Assembly: GCA_903857255.1 (NCBI GenBank)
Contig: CAIODY010000046.1
Span: 1-55,973 of the forward strand
Direction: 5' to 3'
DNA from: an uncultured bacterium
GTDB lineage: Bacteria; Bacteroidota; Bacteroidia; Chitinophagales; CAIODY01
Length of the DNA: 55,973 nt
The notes beneath the pieces are model-generated. The model saw only the letters and a list, made by a program, of their open reading frames with translations. It was not told where the DNA came from and did no database searches. The translations under genes were made by a program, and so were the position numbers. Of this stretch, positions 17,214 through 26,330 are shown in pieces (the first letter of the stretch is position 1; each line of letters opens with the position of its first letter).

Positions 17214-18170
17214 TCAAAACACTTTTTCGGCAATTGCCTTAATCGCTTTTACATTACTCATGGTGTAATAATGCAGCACCGGTGCGCCTTTGGCAGCCAA
17301 TTCTTTTGATTGTTGAATGCACCATTCTACGCCAATTTTCAACACATCGTCATCTGTTTTTGCTTTGTGAATTTCATTCACCAATTCTTCGGGCAAATTG
17401 ATGTTGAACGTTTGAGGCAGCACTGTCAACTGCTTACGGGTAGTAATTGGTTTTAAACCTGGAATGATTGGCACATCAATTCCAATGCTTCTACAACTTT
17501 TTACAAACTCAAAATATTTGTTGTTATCAAAAAACATTTGTGTAACAATAAACTGTGCGCCAGCATCCACCTTGTCTTTCAAGCGTTTTAAATCAGCATT
17601 CATGTTTGGTGCTTCAGCATGTTTTTCAGGATAACCAGCTACACCCAAACAGAAATTTGTGTGCACTGGATTTTTCAAATCTTCTTCCAAATACTTGCCG
17701 TGATTCATATTCACAGCCTGTTTCAGCAAATCAATTGCATGATGATGTCCGCCAATTTCGGGTGTAAAAGATTTTTCGCCATGCGGTGCATCACCACGTA
17801 AACACAAAATATTTTCGATGCCCAAAAAATCCAAATCAATCAAAGCATCTTCGGTTTCTTCAATCGTGAAACCGCCACAAATCAAATGTGGCACGGCATC
17901 TACTTTATATTTGTTCATGATGGCGGCGCAAATACCAACCGTTCCAGGGCGTTTGCGAACAGCAATTTTTTCAAATTTTCCATCTGTCATTTTCTTGAAT
18001 TGAGTTTCAGAACGATGATAGGTAACATTGATGAATGGTGGCTTAAACTCCATCAAAGGGTCAAGCACATCGCAAATGGATTGAAAACTTTTTCCTTTCA
18101 ACGGTGGCAAAATTTCAAACGAAACCAAGGGTTTGTTTTTCGATTGCGCTATGTATTCTGATACTTTCAT
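17214..18170 (-). CDS. metF: 5,10-methylenetetrahydrofolate reductase
   Basis: Flavin-dependent reduction of 5,10-methylene-THF to 5-methyl-THF for methionine synthesis. The N-terminal SFEILPPLKGKSFQSI motif is the family signature with the catalytic Glu; also ILCLRGDAPHGE, GVAGYPEKHAEAPN and the substrate loop GAQFIVTQMFFDN. Length 318 aa is standard. The start ATG is near a minus-strand gap of 127 bases shared with the divergent promoter at 18247. No metH in the window. Confidence 0.97.
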   Translation of the reverse strand: MKVSEYIAQSKNKPLVSFEILPPLKGKSFQSICDVLDPLMEFKPPFINVTYHRSETQFKKMTDGKFEKIAVRKRPGTVGICAAIMNKYKVDAVPHLICGGFTIEETEDALIDLDFLGIENILCLRGDAPHGEKSFTPEIGGHHHAIDLLKQAVNMNHGKYLEEDLKNPVHTNFCLGVAGYPEKHAEAPNMNADLKRLKDKVDAGAQFIVTQMFFDNNKYFEFVKSCRSIGIDVPIIPGLKPITTRKQLTVLPQTFNINLPEELVNEIHKAKTDDDVLKIGVEWCIQQSKELAAKGAPVLHYYTMSNVKAIKAIAEKVF

Positions 18171-18246
18171 TCAAATAAAATTGGAGTGCGAAGTTAATGG
18201 TTGAAGGTGAGATTTTAGAAATGAGATTTAGGTAGTAAAAATTAAG

Positions 18247-18278
18247 TTTGGTTTATTTTATAAACTACTTTACATTTG
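18247..18278 (+). promoter_or_regulatory. Canonical Bacteroidota promoter
   Basis: TTTG at 18247-18250 and TACATTTG at 18271-18278 separated by exactly 20 bases match the Bacteroidota sigma-ABfr consensus (TTTG, 19-21 bases, TAnnTTTG). The -7 box ends 19 bases before the ATG at 18298. It is the best promoter in the window and drives the three-gene membrane-protein/regulator unit. Confidence 0.8.
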
Positions 18279-18297
18279 TAACCTAAACATAAATTTT

Positions 18298-18897
18298 ATG
18301 GAACAAGAAAAAGAATTAAATGTTGATGAATCATTAAAAATCATTCGCCGAATGGTGAATGCTGGCGAAACAAGAATCAATATCAGAGGTTTGCATTTTG
18401 TAGTTGCAGGAAGTTTGATTTCGATTGCAGCTATTGTAAATGCTGTGTTTTTAAAACAATTGAATGATGATACAATACCATGGATTTGGACTGGAACAGC
18501 ATTGTTAATTGGCTTCTTTTCACTTTTTTATGAAGTAAAATATTTTAGAGGTGTCGGCTCTGAAAGCATGTTTGATAGGATATTTTTACAAATAATTTTA
18601 GCTTTTGGATTTTTGATTTTTAACACAGTTTGTGTTGGTGCTTGTTTAATGGAAATCAACCCGATTCCATTTATTGCAATAGAACTTTGTACATTTTATT
18701 CTGTCATCACAATTTTATTTCAGTTTGCAGGAATCGTTGGTAAATCAAGTATTGCGCCGTTTTATATTTTTGTATTGCTTGCTGCAAAAGGTTCGATGGA
18801 GCGTTCGCTATTTATTCTTTCAGCAATTTCAGTATTGACATTAATCTTGCCCGGATTTATTTTATACCGCAAAAGCATCAACAAACCATTGTTTTAA
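18298..18897 (+). CDS. Membrane protein of unknown function (first of related pair)
   Basis: 199 aa with a polar N-terminus (MEQEKELNVDESLKIIRRM) and six hydrophobic segments. The N-terminal region resembles that of the next gene product (both start MEQEK and have an E-S-L-x-x-I core), so they are paralogues with diverged membrane parts. First gene of a unit with 18909 and the winged-helix regulator at 19489. Integral inner-membrane protein, function unknown. The neighbouring regulator suggests a sensing or autoregulated role, which is inference. Confidence 0.8.
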   Translation: MEQEKELNVDESLKIIRRMVNAGETRINIRGLHFVVAGSLISIAAIVNAVFLKQLNDDTIPWIWTGTALLIGFFSLFYEVKYFRGVGSESMFDRIFLQIILAFGFLIFNTVCVGACLMEINPIPFIAIELCTFYSVITILFQFAGIVGKSSIAPFYIFVLLAAKGSMERSLFILSAISVLTLILPGFILYRKSINKPLF

Positions 18898-18908
18898 AAT
18901 CAATTTTT

Positions 18909-19496
18909 ATGGAACAAGAAAAAAATATTTCGCCCGAAGAAAGTTTGAATTTGATTCAAAAAGTAATTCACAGTTCGCAAAATAAATACAGCGAAAATGG
19001 TTTAATCATAATGCTTTGGAGCGGTGTGTATGCATTAATTTCATTGGCAGATTTCATTTTCACTGAAAATAAAATTGTGTTGGATGGCGCAATCTTATAT
19101 GCAACACCAGCTCTTTTATTTCAACTACATCGAATCTTTTTTTCAAAGAAAACGGAGCATCAAAAGTTCATTTCTTACGCCGATGAATTCTTTCATAATT
19201 ACATCACGGGCTTTTTTCTCACCATTTATTTTACTGGCATTTATGCAAATAGTTATCACATTCCTGCTACAAAGTTTATGTTGATTTGTTTGTTTGGTTT
19301 TTGTTTTACAGTAAGTATGCTTTTTAACAAAAATAGATTCTTCGCTATGGGCGGAGCTTTCATGATGTTTGTTTTACCTACTTTAAAATTTGTCGATGAA
19401 AAATATTACACTTTGGTCATGGCATTTTCATTGCTCATCGGCATTTTTGTTCCAGCTTTATTGATGTATTTGAAATCAAAAAAAGAAAGTGTTTAA
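18909..19496 (+). CDS. Membrane protein of unknown function (second of related pair)
   Basis: 195 aa, starting MEQEKNISPEESLNLIQKVI, with about six TM helices (first IIMLWSGVYALISLADFIF). The soluble N-terminus of about 30 residues resembles that of the upstream paralogue. Eleven bases separate the two genes. The stop overlaps by eight bases with the GTG start of the downstream regulator gene, consistent with translational coupling. Function unknown. Confidence 0.8.
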   Translation: MEQEKNISPEESLNLIQKVIHSSQNKYSENGLIIMLWSGVYALISLADFIFTENKIVLDGAILYATPALLFQLHRIFFSKKTEHQKFISYADEFFHNYITGFFLTIYFTGIYANSYHIPATKFMLICLFGFCFTVSMLFNKNRFFAMGGAFMMFVLPTLKFVDEKYYTLVMAFSLLIGIFVPALLMYLKSKKESV

Positions 19497-19782
19497 GCCC
19501 TTAGACCCTTTATTGCATAGCGAATTGCGCTTGGCTGTGATGTCATTATTAGTTGGTGTAAAGGAAGCAGAGTTTTCTTTCATCAAAGAGAAAACCAACG
19601 CCAGCGCAGGAAATTTGAGTGTGCAAATTTCAAAACTGAACGATGCAGGATATATCACGGTGAAAAAAACTTTTAAAGAAAATTATCCTTTAACGACTTG
19701 TAAGATAACACCCAAAGGCGTTTCAGCATTTGATAATTATGTGAAAACGATTAGTGGTTATTTGAATCAAAAACCAAAATAG
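19489..19782 (+). CDS. Winged-helix transcriptional regulator
   Basis: 97-aa protein with a winged-helix fold of the HTH_34 type: LHSELRLAVMSLLVGVKEAEFS, then the recognition helix region KTNASAGNLSVQISKLNDAGYI, then the wing (KKTFKENYPLTTCKITPKG). The length allows only the DNA-binding domain plus a short dimerisation helix, with no obvious effector domain. Start is GTG at 19489, inside the end of the preceding membrane gene. It probably regulates its own operon; the two membrane proteins upstream are candidate partners. The target site is not visible. Confidence 0.85.
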   Translation: MFKPLDPLLHSELRLAVMSLLVGVKEAEFSFIKEKTNASAGNLSVQISKLNDAGYITVKKTFKENYPLTTCKITPKGVSAFDNYVKTISGYLNQKPK

Positions 19783-19792
19783 AATTGCTTTC

Positions 19793-20365
19793 TCATTGCA
19801 AAAAAGGTTTTACAATTTGCTGTAAAACAGGCACTACTTCTTTTTCGAACCAAGGATTTTTCTTTTGCCAAATTTTGTTTCGAGGCGATGGATGCACCAA
19901 TGGCAAGTACTTTGGAAGATATTCTTGAAATGATTTTACCGTTTCGGTCAAGGTTCGTTTTAAGCGATTAGCCAAATAATATTGTTGAGCATAAGTACCA
20001 ATTAAAATTGTTAACTCAATTTGTTTCATCTCCTTTAAAACCTGCTGATGCCATTGCGGCGCACATTCAGGTCGTGGTGGCAAATCGCCCGAAGTGCCTT
20101 TGCCCGGATAACAAAATCCCATTGGCATGATGCCGAAAATTTTGTTGTTGTAAAACTGTTCGTCATTTACTCCCAACCATCTTCGCAATTCTTTACCGCT
20201 TTGGTCGTTCCACGGAATGCCTGATTCATGCACCTTTGTGCCTGGTGCTTGACCGATAATTAAAATTTTTGCTGATGGACTAACCGACAAAATTGGTTTT
20301 GCACCCAATGGCAAATGTTTTTCACAAATGGTGCAAGCTTTTATTTCGGCGATTAATTTTTGCAA
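19793..20365 (-). CDS. Uracil-DNA glycosylase superfamily protein (family 4-like)
   Basis: 190-aa glycosylase-fold protein. Motif 1 is GQAPGTKVHESGIPWNDQSG and motif 2 is VHPSPRNK. Four cysteines at 11, 14, 85 and 101 (C-x2-C-x70-C-x15-C) match the 4Fe-4S spacing of family-4 uracil-DNA glycosylases, so a cluster is likely. It should excise uracil or related bases. The only usable start is TTG at 20365: an in-frame stop lies just upstream. It precedes no operon partner; the VOC gene ends five bases away on the same strand. Confidence 0.88.
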   Translation of the reverse strand: MQKLIAEIKACTICEKHLPLGAKPILSVSPSAKILIIGQAPGTKVHESGIPWNDQSGKELRRWLGVNDEQFYNNKIFGIMPMGFCYPGKGTSGDLPPRPECAPQWHQQVLKEMKQIELTILIGTYAQQYYLANRLKRTLTETVKSFQEYLPKYLPLVHPSPRNKIWQKKNPWFEKEVVPVLQQIVKPFLQ

Positions 20366-20369
20366 AGAA

Positions 20370-20750
20370 TTATTTGTTTGAATGCAAACCTACTGCATTT
20401 CCTTCGGTGTCAATAAAGAAAGCCATGAATCCATTTTCACCAATAGAAGTTTTTGGCATGGCAATTTCACCACCTGCTTTTTCAACCTTTTTTAAGACAG
20501 TGTTTAAATCAGGATTTGCGTTTAAATAAATTTTTGCACCCGATTTGCTGGGTTTGTGCATTTTGCTCTGACATAAGCCACCATTGGCTTTGCCGCTGCT
20601 TGGTTCTCCTGGAAAGAAAGCCATTTGCATGCCCATCATTTCCATTTGTGGCATTTTAATTCCGAAAATTTTTTCGTAGAATTTTTTTGCACGAACAATG
20701 TCTTTTACTGAAATCTCAAACCAATTGAGTGAATTTTCTTGTGCTGTCAT
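20370..20750 (-). CDS. VOC-family (glyoxalase/bleomycin-resistance-like) protein
   Basis: 126-aa single VOC domain: WFEISVKDIVRAKKFYEKIFGIKM at the start and GENGFMAFFIDTEGNAVGLHSNK at the end. These are the usual beta-alpha-beta-beta-beta halves, with the metal-ligand region near the C-terminus. Exact activity (lyase, isomerase or binding protein) cannot be assigned. Same strand as the glycosylase and separated from it by five bases, so likely cotranscribed. Confidence 0.9.
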   Translation of the reverse strand: MTAQENSLNWFEISVKDIVRAKKFYEKIFGIKMPQMEMMGMQMAFFPGEPSSGKANGGLCQSKMHKPSKSGAKIYLNANPDLNTVLKKVEKAGGEIAMPKTSIGENGFMAFFIDTEGNAVGLHSNK

Positions 20751-20924
20751 GGTGTTTGTTTTTTATTGTTTAAAAAATGAATTCTGTTATCAAAAATAGA
20801 AGTTGCAATTTTAAGCGAACATCAAATTTCTGTTCAACCATTCGCCTGCTGGTTTGTTTCTTTTGCCGAAAAACAATTTTCAAAAAACATTTCACAATTA
20901 TTTTTGCAATCAAATTTTATCTTG

Positions 20925-23174
20925 ATGAAAAAACCTTTACTCATTTTTTCTGCATTATTTTTTTCAATTTCATCTTTTGCTCAAACAAAAATTTCGGGCA
21001 AAATTACTGATGGCAAAAAACCAATGGTTGGTGTTAGCATCGCCGTGAAAGATAGCTACGATGGCACTTCGAGCAATGCCGATGGAAGTTTTAGTTTTGA
21101 AACTTCGGAAAAAGGCGACCAAATTTTGGTGGCAACTTTTATTGGTTTCAACAGCGTTGAACAAAAAATAAATTGCAATGGCACACCAATCGTTTTAAAC
21201 ATTTCGATGAAAGAAAAATTCAACGAATTGAAAGCTGTAACCATCAGTGCAGGCAGCTTTGATGCCAGCGATAAAAAACGTGCAACCGTTTTTACACCGT
21301 TGGATATTGTTACCACAGCTGGCTCTGGTGGCGACATTACGGGTGCTTTGAAAACTTTGCCAGGCACACAACAAATCGGAAATCAGGAAGGGTTATTTGT
21401 TCGTGGCGGCGAAGGCAGAGAGACGCAAACCTTTATTGACGGCATGTTGGTGCGTAATCCTTACAACACTTCGGTGCCCGATATTTCGCAACGTGGCAAA
21501 TTCAATCCGTTTTTATTTAAAGGCACATCGTTCAGCAGCGGTGGCTACAGCGCATTATACGGTCAAGGTTTGTCATCAGCATTGGTTTTAGAAACGAAAG
21601 ATTTGCCCGAAAAAACAGAAACCAATTTGAGTTTGTCGAGCGTTGGATTGGGCATCGGACACAATCATTTATTTGAAAAAGAAAACATGAGCATCGGTGC
21701 AAATGCAGGCTACTTCAACCTTTCGCCGTATTATGGTTTGATAAAACAAAATATCGAGTTTACAAAAATGCCCGAAAACAAAACTTTTGAATTGAATTTT
21801 AGAAAGAAATTTAAGAAGCATGGCATCCTAAAATTTTATGGTTATGCGAATGAAAATTCGCTGGGCATCAAACGCCCCGACATCAATGATGCAGCGCATT
21901 TGAAGAGTTTGTTTGAATTGAAATCAACTTATTATTATAGCAATTTAACTTACAGTGGTTCTTTGAATGCCAACTGGGGAATCAATGCTGGTGCGTCTTT
22001 CAGCGGTAGCTACGACAAAATAAATTTTGGCGAATTTTATAACAACAACCCAATTGATTCTGCCAACAAAAATATCAACTCGAGCAATTCACTTTCGCAA
22101 GGCAGAATAGTTTTTACAAGATACACAGGTGCATTATCGGCACTGCGTTTTGGGGCTGAATATCAATATGCTTGGGAGTATGCACAAATTCAATTGCCCA
22201 ATATCAACACCAATTTTACGAATCAATATTTTGATAATTATGCCGCAGCATTTGTTGAAGATGAAATTTATTTGAACAACAAATTTGTGTTGAAACCTGG
22301 TGTGAGAGCCGAATACAGCTCTATCATCAACAAAACAAATGCGGCACCGCGATTATCGTTGGCTTATCGCTTGGGTCGCAATTCGCAGCTGGGCTTTGCT
22401 TACGGCGATTTTTATGAAAAGCCCGATAGAAAATATTTGCTGTATCAGCACAATTTAGATTTTGAAAGAGCCACACATTTTGTGTTGAATTATCAACGCA
22501 TTTTCAACGATAAAACTTTTCGCATTGAAGCATTTTACAAAAAATATGAGTCATTAATTTTAACACCACTTGATTTGAATTTGGTGCAAAATCCGAGCAA
22601 TGTGTATGCTACTAATTTTGACCCAAAAAATATTTCAAACCTTGGAAGTGGCTATGCACAAGGGCTTGAATTTTTTCTTCGCGATAAAAAAACCATCAAA
22701 AATTGCGATTATTGGATTGACTATTCTTACATTGATACCAAGCGACAATTTAGTTATTACCCCATTTCGGTGCAGCCCGATTTTGCTGCTACACATACTG
22801 CTAATTTAGTTTTCAAACAATTTTTTCCGAAGCTGATGTTGGGTTATGGCGTTACTTATAGTTGGGCAAGCGGTCGCCCGTATTACAATCCCACATTGCC
22901 TTCCAGTAAATTTATGAGCGATAGAACAATGGATTATAATGCGTTGGGCATGAACGCTAATTATTTAACGCACGTTGGCAAAGCCTTTACCGTATTGGTT
23001 TTAGGCGTATCAAATGTATTGGGCAATCAACAAATTTTTGGTTATCATTATTCTAATGATGGCACAAACCGTGAACCCATAGGGCTTACAGCTACTCGGT
23101 TTCTTTTTGTAGGATGTTTTATGAGTTGGGGAGTGGATAGACGACAACAACAAGTGGATGATAATTTGAAGTAA
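20925..23174 (+). CDS. TonB-dependent outer-membrane receptor with CarboxypepD_reg N-terminus
   Basis: 749-aa outer-membrane protein from the ATG at 20925; a TTG seven codons upstream is less likely. Signal peptide ends near FAQ. A CarboxypepD_reg-like domain (KISGKITDGKKPMVGVSIAVKD) comes next, then the plug domain (GDITGALKTLPGTQQIGN with FVRGGEGRETQTFIDGMLV), then a barrel rich in aromatic-ended beta strands. It is smaller than SusC proteins, no SusD-like gene follows, and the first domain is short; this resembles the Bacteroidota receptor class that lacks a SusD partner. The ligand is unknown. The next gene is a PNGase F homologue. Confidence 0.92.
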   Translation: MKKPLLIFSALFFSISSFAQTKISGKITDGKKPMVGVSIAVKDSYDGTSSNADGSFSFETSEKGDQILVATFIGFNSVEQKINCNGTPIVLNISMKEKFNELKAVTISAGSFDASDKKRATVFTPLDIVTTAGSGGDITGALKTLPGTQQIGNQEGLFVRGGEGRETQTFIDGMLVRNPYNTSVPDISQRGKFNPFLFKGTSFSSGGYSALYGQGLSSALVLETKDLPEKTETNLSLSSVGLGIGHNHLFEKENMSIGANAGYFNLSPYYGLIKQNIEFTKMPENKTFELNFRKKFKKHGILKFYGYANENSLGIKRPDINDAAHLKSLFELKSTYYYSNLTYSGSLNANWGINAGASFSGSYDKINFGEFYNNNPIDSANKNINSSNSLSQGRIVFTRYTGALSALRFGAEYQYAWEYAQIQLPNINTNFTNQYFDNYAAAFVEDEIYLNNKFVLKPGVRAEYSSIINKTNAAPRLSLAYRLGRNSQLGFAYGDFYEKPDRKYLLYQHNLDFERATHFVLNYQRIFNDKTFRIEAFYKKYESLILTPLDLNLVQNPSNVYATNFDPKNISNLGSGYAQGLEFFLRDKKTIKNCDYWIDYSYIDTKRQFSYYPISVQPDFAATHTANLVFKQFFPKLMLGYGVTYSWASGRPYYNPTLPSSKFMSDRTMDYNALGMNANYLTHVGKAFTVLVLGVSNVLGNQQIFGYHYSNDGTNREPIGLTATRFLFVGCFMSWGVDRRQQQVDDNLK

Positions 23175-23248
23175 ATTAACTACTATTTATTAGGATTTTT
23201 TTAATAAAGAAATTCTACCTTTCGGGAAGTTAATTTCTCTATCATTTT

Positions 23249-24916
23249 ATGCTATCAAAATCTTTTGTGAAAATTTTATTTTTTGTTGTAATGATTTTTT
23301 CATTGCAAAAATCTTTTGCAACAAGCACAGCTTCTGCAAAAATTATTTACGAGCAATACGAAAATAACAAACTGCAAAAAGATAAAATCATCACGGTGAT
23401 TTGTAATTCAAATGCAGCTTCGATTTCAAATTCATCGGTTACTAACGAAAATTATTTTGTGGATTATGCAGCCCGAAACACAGTAAAGACGGGCATTTTC
23501 AATCAAAAAAATTATTCTGTTTTTACTTCGTTTGATTCATTGCCAAAGCCAACTACTACAAATGATACAGCAACAATTCTTGGATTTTTGTGTAAAAAAA
23601 TCACGTACAATATGTTTTCAAATTGCGTAGAAGTATGGTTCACAACGCAATCAAAATTTAAAGGAACGCCTTCCATGAACATTGTTCCTGATGGGTTGGT
23701 GTTGAAATATGTGATGAATGGCAGTAGAAAAATTATTGCAAAATCTGTCACTGAAACCAATGAAGAAATTTCTTCTTCGTCAAAAAATTTAATAAAAGTA
23801 AGTGATGCTGAATATGCTGCAATTCAAATTCAATCGAGGTTTACAACTATTCCTGTTTTTACAAAAGAGCAAATTAATTTTGACAATGAATTGAAAATTG
23901 AGAAAGCAGAAAGCTCAAACAAAACATATCATTTTGCAAAAGGCAATGTGATTTTAAAAAAAATAAAATTGCCTGAACACAGTTCGAAAGGAAGTTTTTT
24001 TGTGAAAATTACCGATTGGTCAAATGGTGATGCATACGACAGAGTTGGCTCTGTGTTTACATTCTCGGCTGATAAACAAAAATCAATGTTAGATGCTTTT
24101 GAAAATGGATTACAAGCAATTCCATTTTTTACAGATAGAAATAGAGAACATTATCAAGGTGCAATTGCAACCGTCGATTATGCTCCAAGCATTGAATTGA
24201 TGCGATTTTTCACTTCTTTTGGCGTAAATTATTTCAACAAAAAAAGAATCATCAAAGGCTATGATTGGGCTGATTCGGTTGTTTACAAGCAAGATGTTAC
24301 TTCATTAATTTCTTCGGAAGAAAAAGAAATTTGGTTGGGTGTTTATATCGGCAATTATGATAAAGGTGGTCATAAAGTTAGCTTGGAGCTTGACTTTTAC
24401 CCCGAAGAAGAAATGCCTGAAACTAAAAAATTTATTGCGCCGCTTTTTAGTACAGTGAATATTTTAGAAGCTGCTGGTCAAAATTATGGCAAACTTTTTT
24501 TGAACGATTCACTGAAAATGAATTTCGAAATCAATGATTCCATCACAGATTTGACAATGCTTTATGCCACAACTGGTCATGGTGGTTGGGGTGGTGGCGA
24601 TGAATTTAATCCGAAGTTGAATCAAATTTTTGTGGATGGAAAATTAGTTTTTGCTGCAACTCCTTGGCGAACGGACTGCGGCACGTATCGCTTGCTGAAT
24701 CCGGCTTCTGGCAATTTTCCTGACGGACTATCATCATCAGATTTTAGCCGTTCTAATTGGTGCCCAGGAACTTTGACAACCCCATATTTAATTCCACTAA
24801 AAAAATTATCGCTTGGTAAACACACTTTGCAAGTAGCAATTGACGAAGGAAAAAATGAAGGCGGTAGTTTTAGCCATTGGTGTGTTTCGGGTGTGTTGGT
24901 AGGCACGAAAAAATAA
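23249..24916 (+). CDS. Peptide-N-glycosidase F-type enzyme with N-terminal extension
   Basis: Secreted amidase predicted to release N-linked glycans from glycoproteins. Signal peptide residues 1-25. Residues about 25-190 are an extra domain with a GLPGLI-like look (ATILGFLCKKITYN, VEVWFTTQSKFKGTPS). The PNGase F jellyroll pair follows. The DAYDRVGSVF segment carries D264, aligning by eye with the catalytic Asp (D60) of PNGase F; HGGWGGGDEFNPK (E452) aligns with E206, and RTDCGTYRL and SNWCPGTL match the C-terminal domain. The 555-aa size resembles the longer PNGase F-II group rather than the 314-aa mature enzyme. It starts 74 bases after the receptor gene; shared glycan use is inference. Confidence 0.88.
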   Translation: MLSKSFVKILFFVVMIFSLQKSFATSTASAKIIYEQYENNKLQKDKIITVICNSNAASISNSSVTNENYFVDYAARNTVKTGIFNQKNYSVFTSFDSLPKPTTTNDTATILGFLCKKITYNMFSNCVEVWFTTQSKFKGTPSMNIVPDGLVLKYVMNGSRKIIAKSVTETNEEISSSSKNLIKVSDAEYAAIQIQSRFTTIPVFTKEQINFDNELKIEKAESSNKTYHFAKGNVILKKIKLPEHSSKGSFFVKITDWSNGDAYDRVGSVFTFSADKQKSMLDAFENGLQAIPFFTDRNREHYQGAIATVDYAPSIELMRFFTSFGVNYFNKKRIIKGYDWADSVVYKQDVTSLISSEEKEIWLGVYIGNYDKGGHKVSLELDFYPEEEMPETKKFIAPLFSTVNILEAAGQNYGKLFLNDSLKMNFEINDSITDLTMLYATTGHGGWGGGDEFNPKLNQIFVDGKLVFAATPWRTDCGTYRLLNPASGNFPDGLSSSDFSRSNWCPGTLTTPYLIPLKKLSLGKHTLQVAIDEGKNEGGSFSHWCVSGVLVGTKK

Positions 24917-24963
24917 AACGAGATAAAATATTAATTGTAATTTTGCTAATCAATTTATAAAAA

Positions 24964-25611
24964 ATGAAAAAAATAATCTTCGCCGTAACATTACTGTTCA
25001 TCAGTATTACAGCATTTTCGCAATCAGAAAAATATATGCAAGTGATGCAACAAAATATTGCATTACTCGATTCGGCAAAATCAAAAGATGATTACCAAAA
25101 GCTGGCAAATAAATTTGAAATGATTGCTAGTAAAGAACAAAATCAATGGTTGCCATTTTATTATGCGGCCTTTTGCAATCAAATGATGTGTTACAATGGC
25201 TTGAAAGGCGATGATATTGATGTAGTGTGCGACAAAGCTGATGTTCAGCTTGCAAAAGCAGATTCTTTACAACCCAAAAATGCAGAAATTATGGTGTTGA
25301 AAGCTCGTGTTACTGGGGCAAGAGTTATGGTAAGCCCAATGACTAGAGGCGCAAAGTTTGGAAGAAAGTCGGGAGAGATTTTACAACAAGCAATTGCAAT
25401 TGATTCTTTAAATCCACGAGCGTATTTAACTGCTGGTCAGGCATTATTCTATACCCCAAAAATGTTTGGTGGCGGCAAAGAAAAAGCCAAACCAATTTTA
25501 CAAAAATCAGCTGATTGCTACAATAAATTTCAACCAACAACACCGCTTCATCCTAATTGGGGAAAAGGTTTTTGTGGTTATTTGTTGATGCAGTGTGAGG
25601 ATAAAAAATAG
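24964..25611 (+). CDS. Secreted TPR-like protein of unknown function
   Basis: 215-aa secreted protein: signal peptide about residues 1-19 (TAFSQ), then helical repeats with a TPR-like rhythm (YQKLANKFEMIASKEQNQWLPFYYAAF, ADVQLAKADSLQPKNAEIMVLKARV, GEILQQAIAIDSLNPRAYLTAGQALF). The end contains FGGGKEKAKPILQKSADCY. Similar small TPR proteins are common in Bacteroidota, with no assigned function. It lies 48 bases after the PNGase F-like gene and could be cotranscribed. Confidence 0.82.
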   Translation: MKKIIFAVTLLFISITAFSQSEKYMQVMQQNIALLDSAKSKDDYQKLANKFEMIASKEQNQWLPFYYAAFCNQMMCYNGLKGDDIDVVCDKADVQLAKADSLQPKNAEIMVLKARVTGARVMVSPMTRGAKFGRKSGEILQQAIAIDSLNPRAYLTAGQALFYTPKMFGGGKEKAKPILQKSADCYNKFQPTTPLHPNWGKGFCGYLLMQCEDKK

Positions 25612-25624
25612 AAATTGAGTTAAG

Positions 25625-25658
25625 TTTGGCGAACTTTTTTGTTGCTGAACTATCTTCG
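25625..25658 (+). promoter_or_regulatory. Putative promoter of the superoxide dismutase gene
   Basis: TTTG at 25625-25628 and TATCTTCG at 25651-25658 are separated by 22 bases. The -7 box has one mismatch to TAnnTTTG. It ends 52 bases before the sod ATG. Confidence 0.4.
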
Positions 25659-25710
25659 CCCAAATCTGTTTCAGTATTCAATATTTTCAAACAAAAAAAA
25701 TTAAACAAAC

Positions 25711-26319
25711 ATGCATACATTACCTGCTTTACCCTACGCTACAAATGCGTTAGAGCCACATTTCGACACCATGACAATGGAAATTCATCATGGCAAACAT
25801 CACAACGCTTATGTAACTAATTTGAACAACGCCATCAAAGGCACGGATGCCGAAAATTTGTCGTTGGAAGATTTAGTAAAAAACATTTCAAAATATCCAA
25901 TGCCTATTCGCAACAATGGCGGTGGACATTGGAATCATAGTTTCTTTTGGCAAGTGATTGCGCCAAATGCAGGCGGAATGCCGACTGGTAAATTAGCAGA
26001 TGCTATTGCTGCTGAATTTGGTTCGTTTGATGTGTTCAAAGAAAAATTTGCAGCAGCAGGTGTAAGTCGCTTTGGTAGCGGCTGGGCTTGGTTGTGTGTA
26101 GATGCCAACAAAAAATTGTGTGTGTGTTCAACACCCAATCAAGATAACCCGTTGATGGATGTTGCCGACTGCAAAGGCATACCAATATTGGGTTTGGATG
26201 TATGGGAACATGCTTACTATTTGCATTATCAAAACAGAAGACCTGATTTTATTGGGGCTTTTTGGAATGTGGTGAATTGGGCTGAAGTAAGCCGCAGATA
26301 TGATGAAGCGATGAAATAA
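25711..26319 (+). CDS. Superoxide dismutase, Fe/Mn family
   Basis: 202-aa enzyme dismutating superoxide. Metal ligands are in [13 protein letters not shown] (first His), [10 protein letters not shown] (second His), and [19 protein letters not shown] (Asp and His). The GSGWAWL block is intact, and the Gln of TPNQDNPLM favours a manganese or cambialistic enzyme over strict iron. No signal peptide, so cytoplasmic. Standard length. A terminator follows at 26479. Whether to call it sodA or sodB is undecided. Confidence 0.96.
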   Translation: MHTLPALPYATNALEPHFDTMTMEIHHGKHHNAYVTNLNNAIKGTDAENLSLEDLVKNISKYPMPIRNNGGGHWNHSFFWQVIAPNAGGMPTGKLADAIAAEFGSFDVFKEKFAAAGVSRFGSGWAWLCVDANKKLCVCSTPNQDNPLMDVADCKGIPILGLDVWEHAYYLHYQNRRPDFIGAFWNVVNWAEVSRRYDEAMK

Positions 26320-26330
26320 AATAGAGCCAT

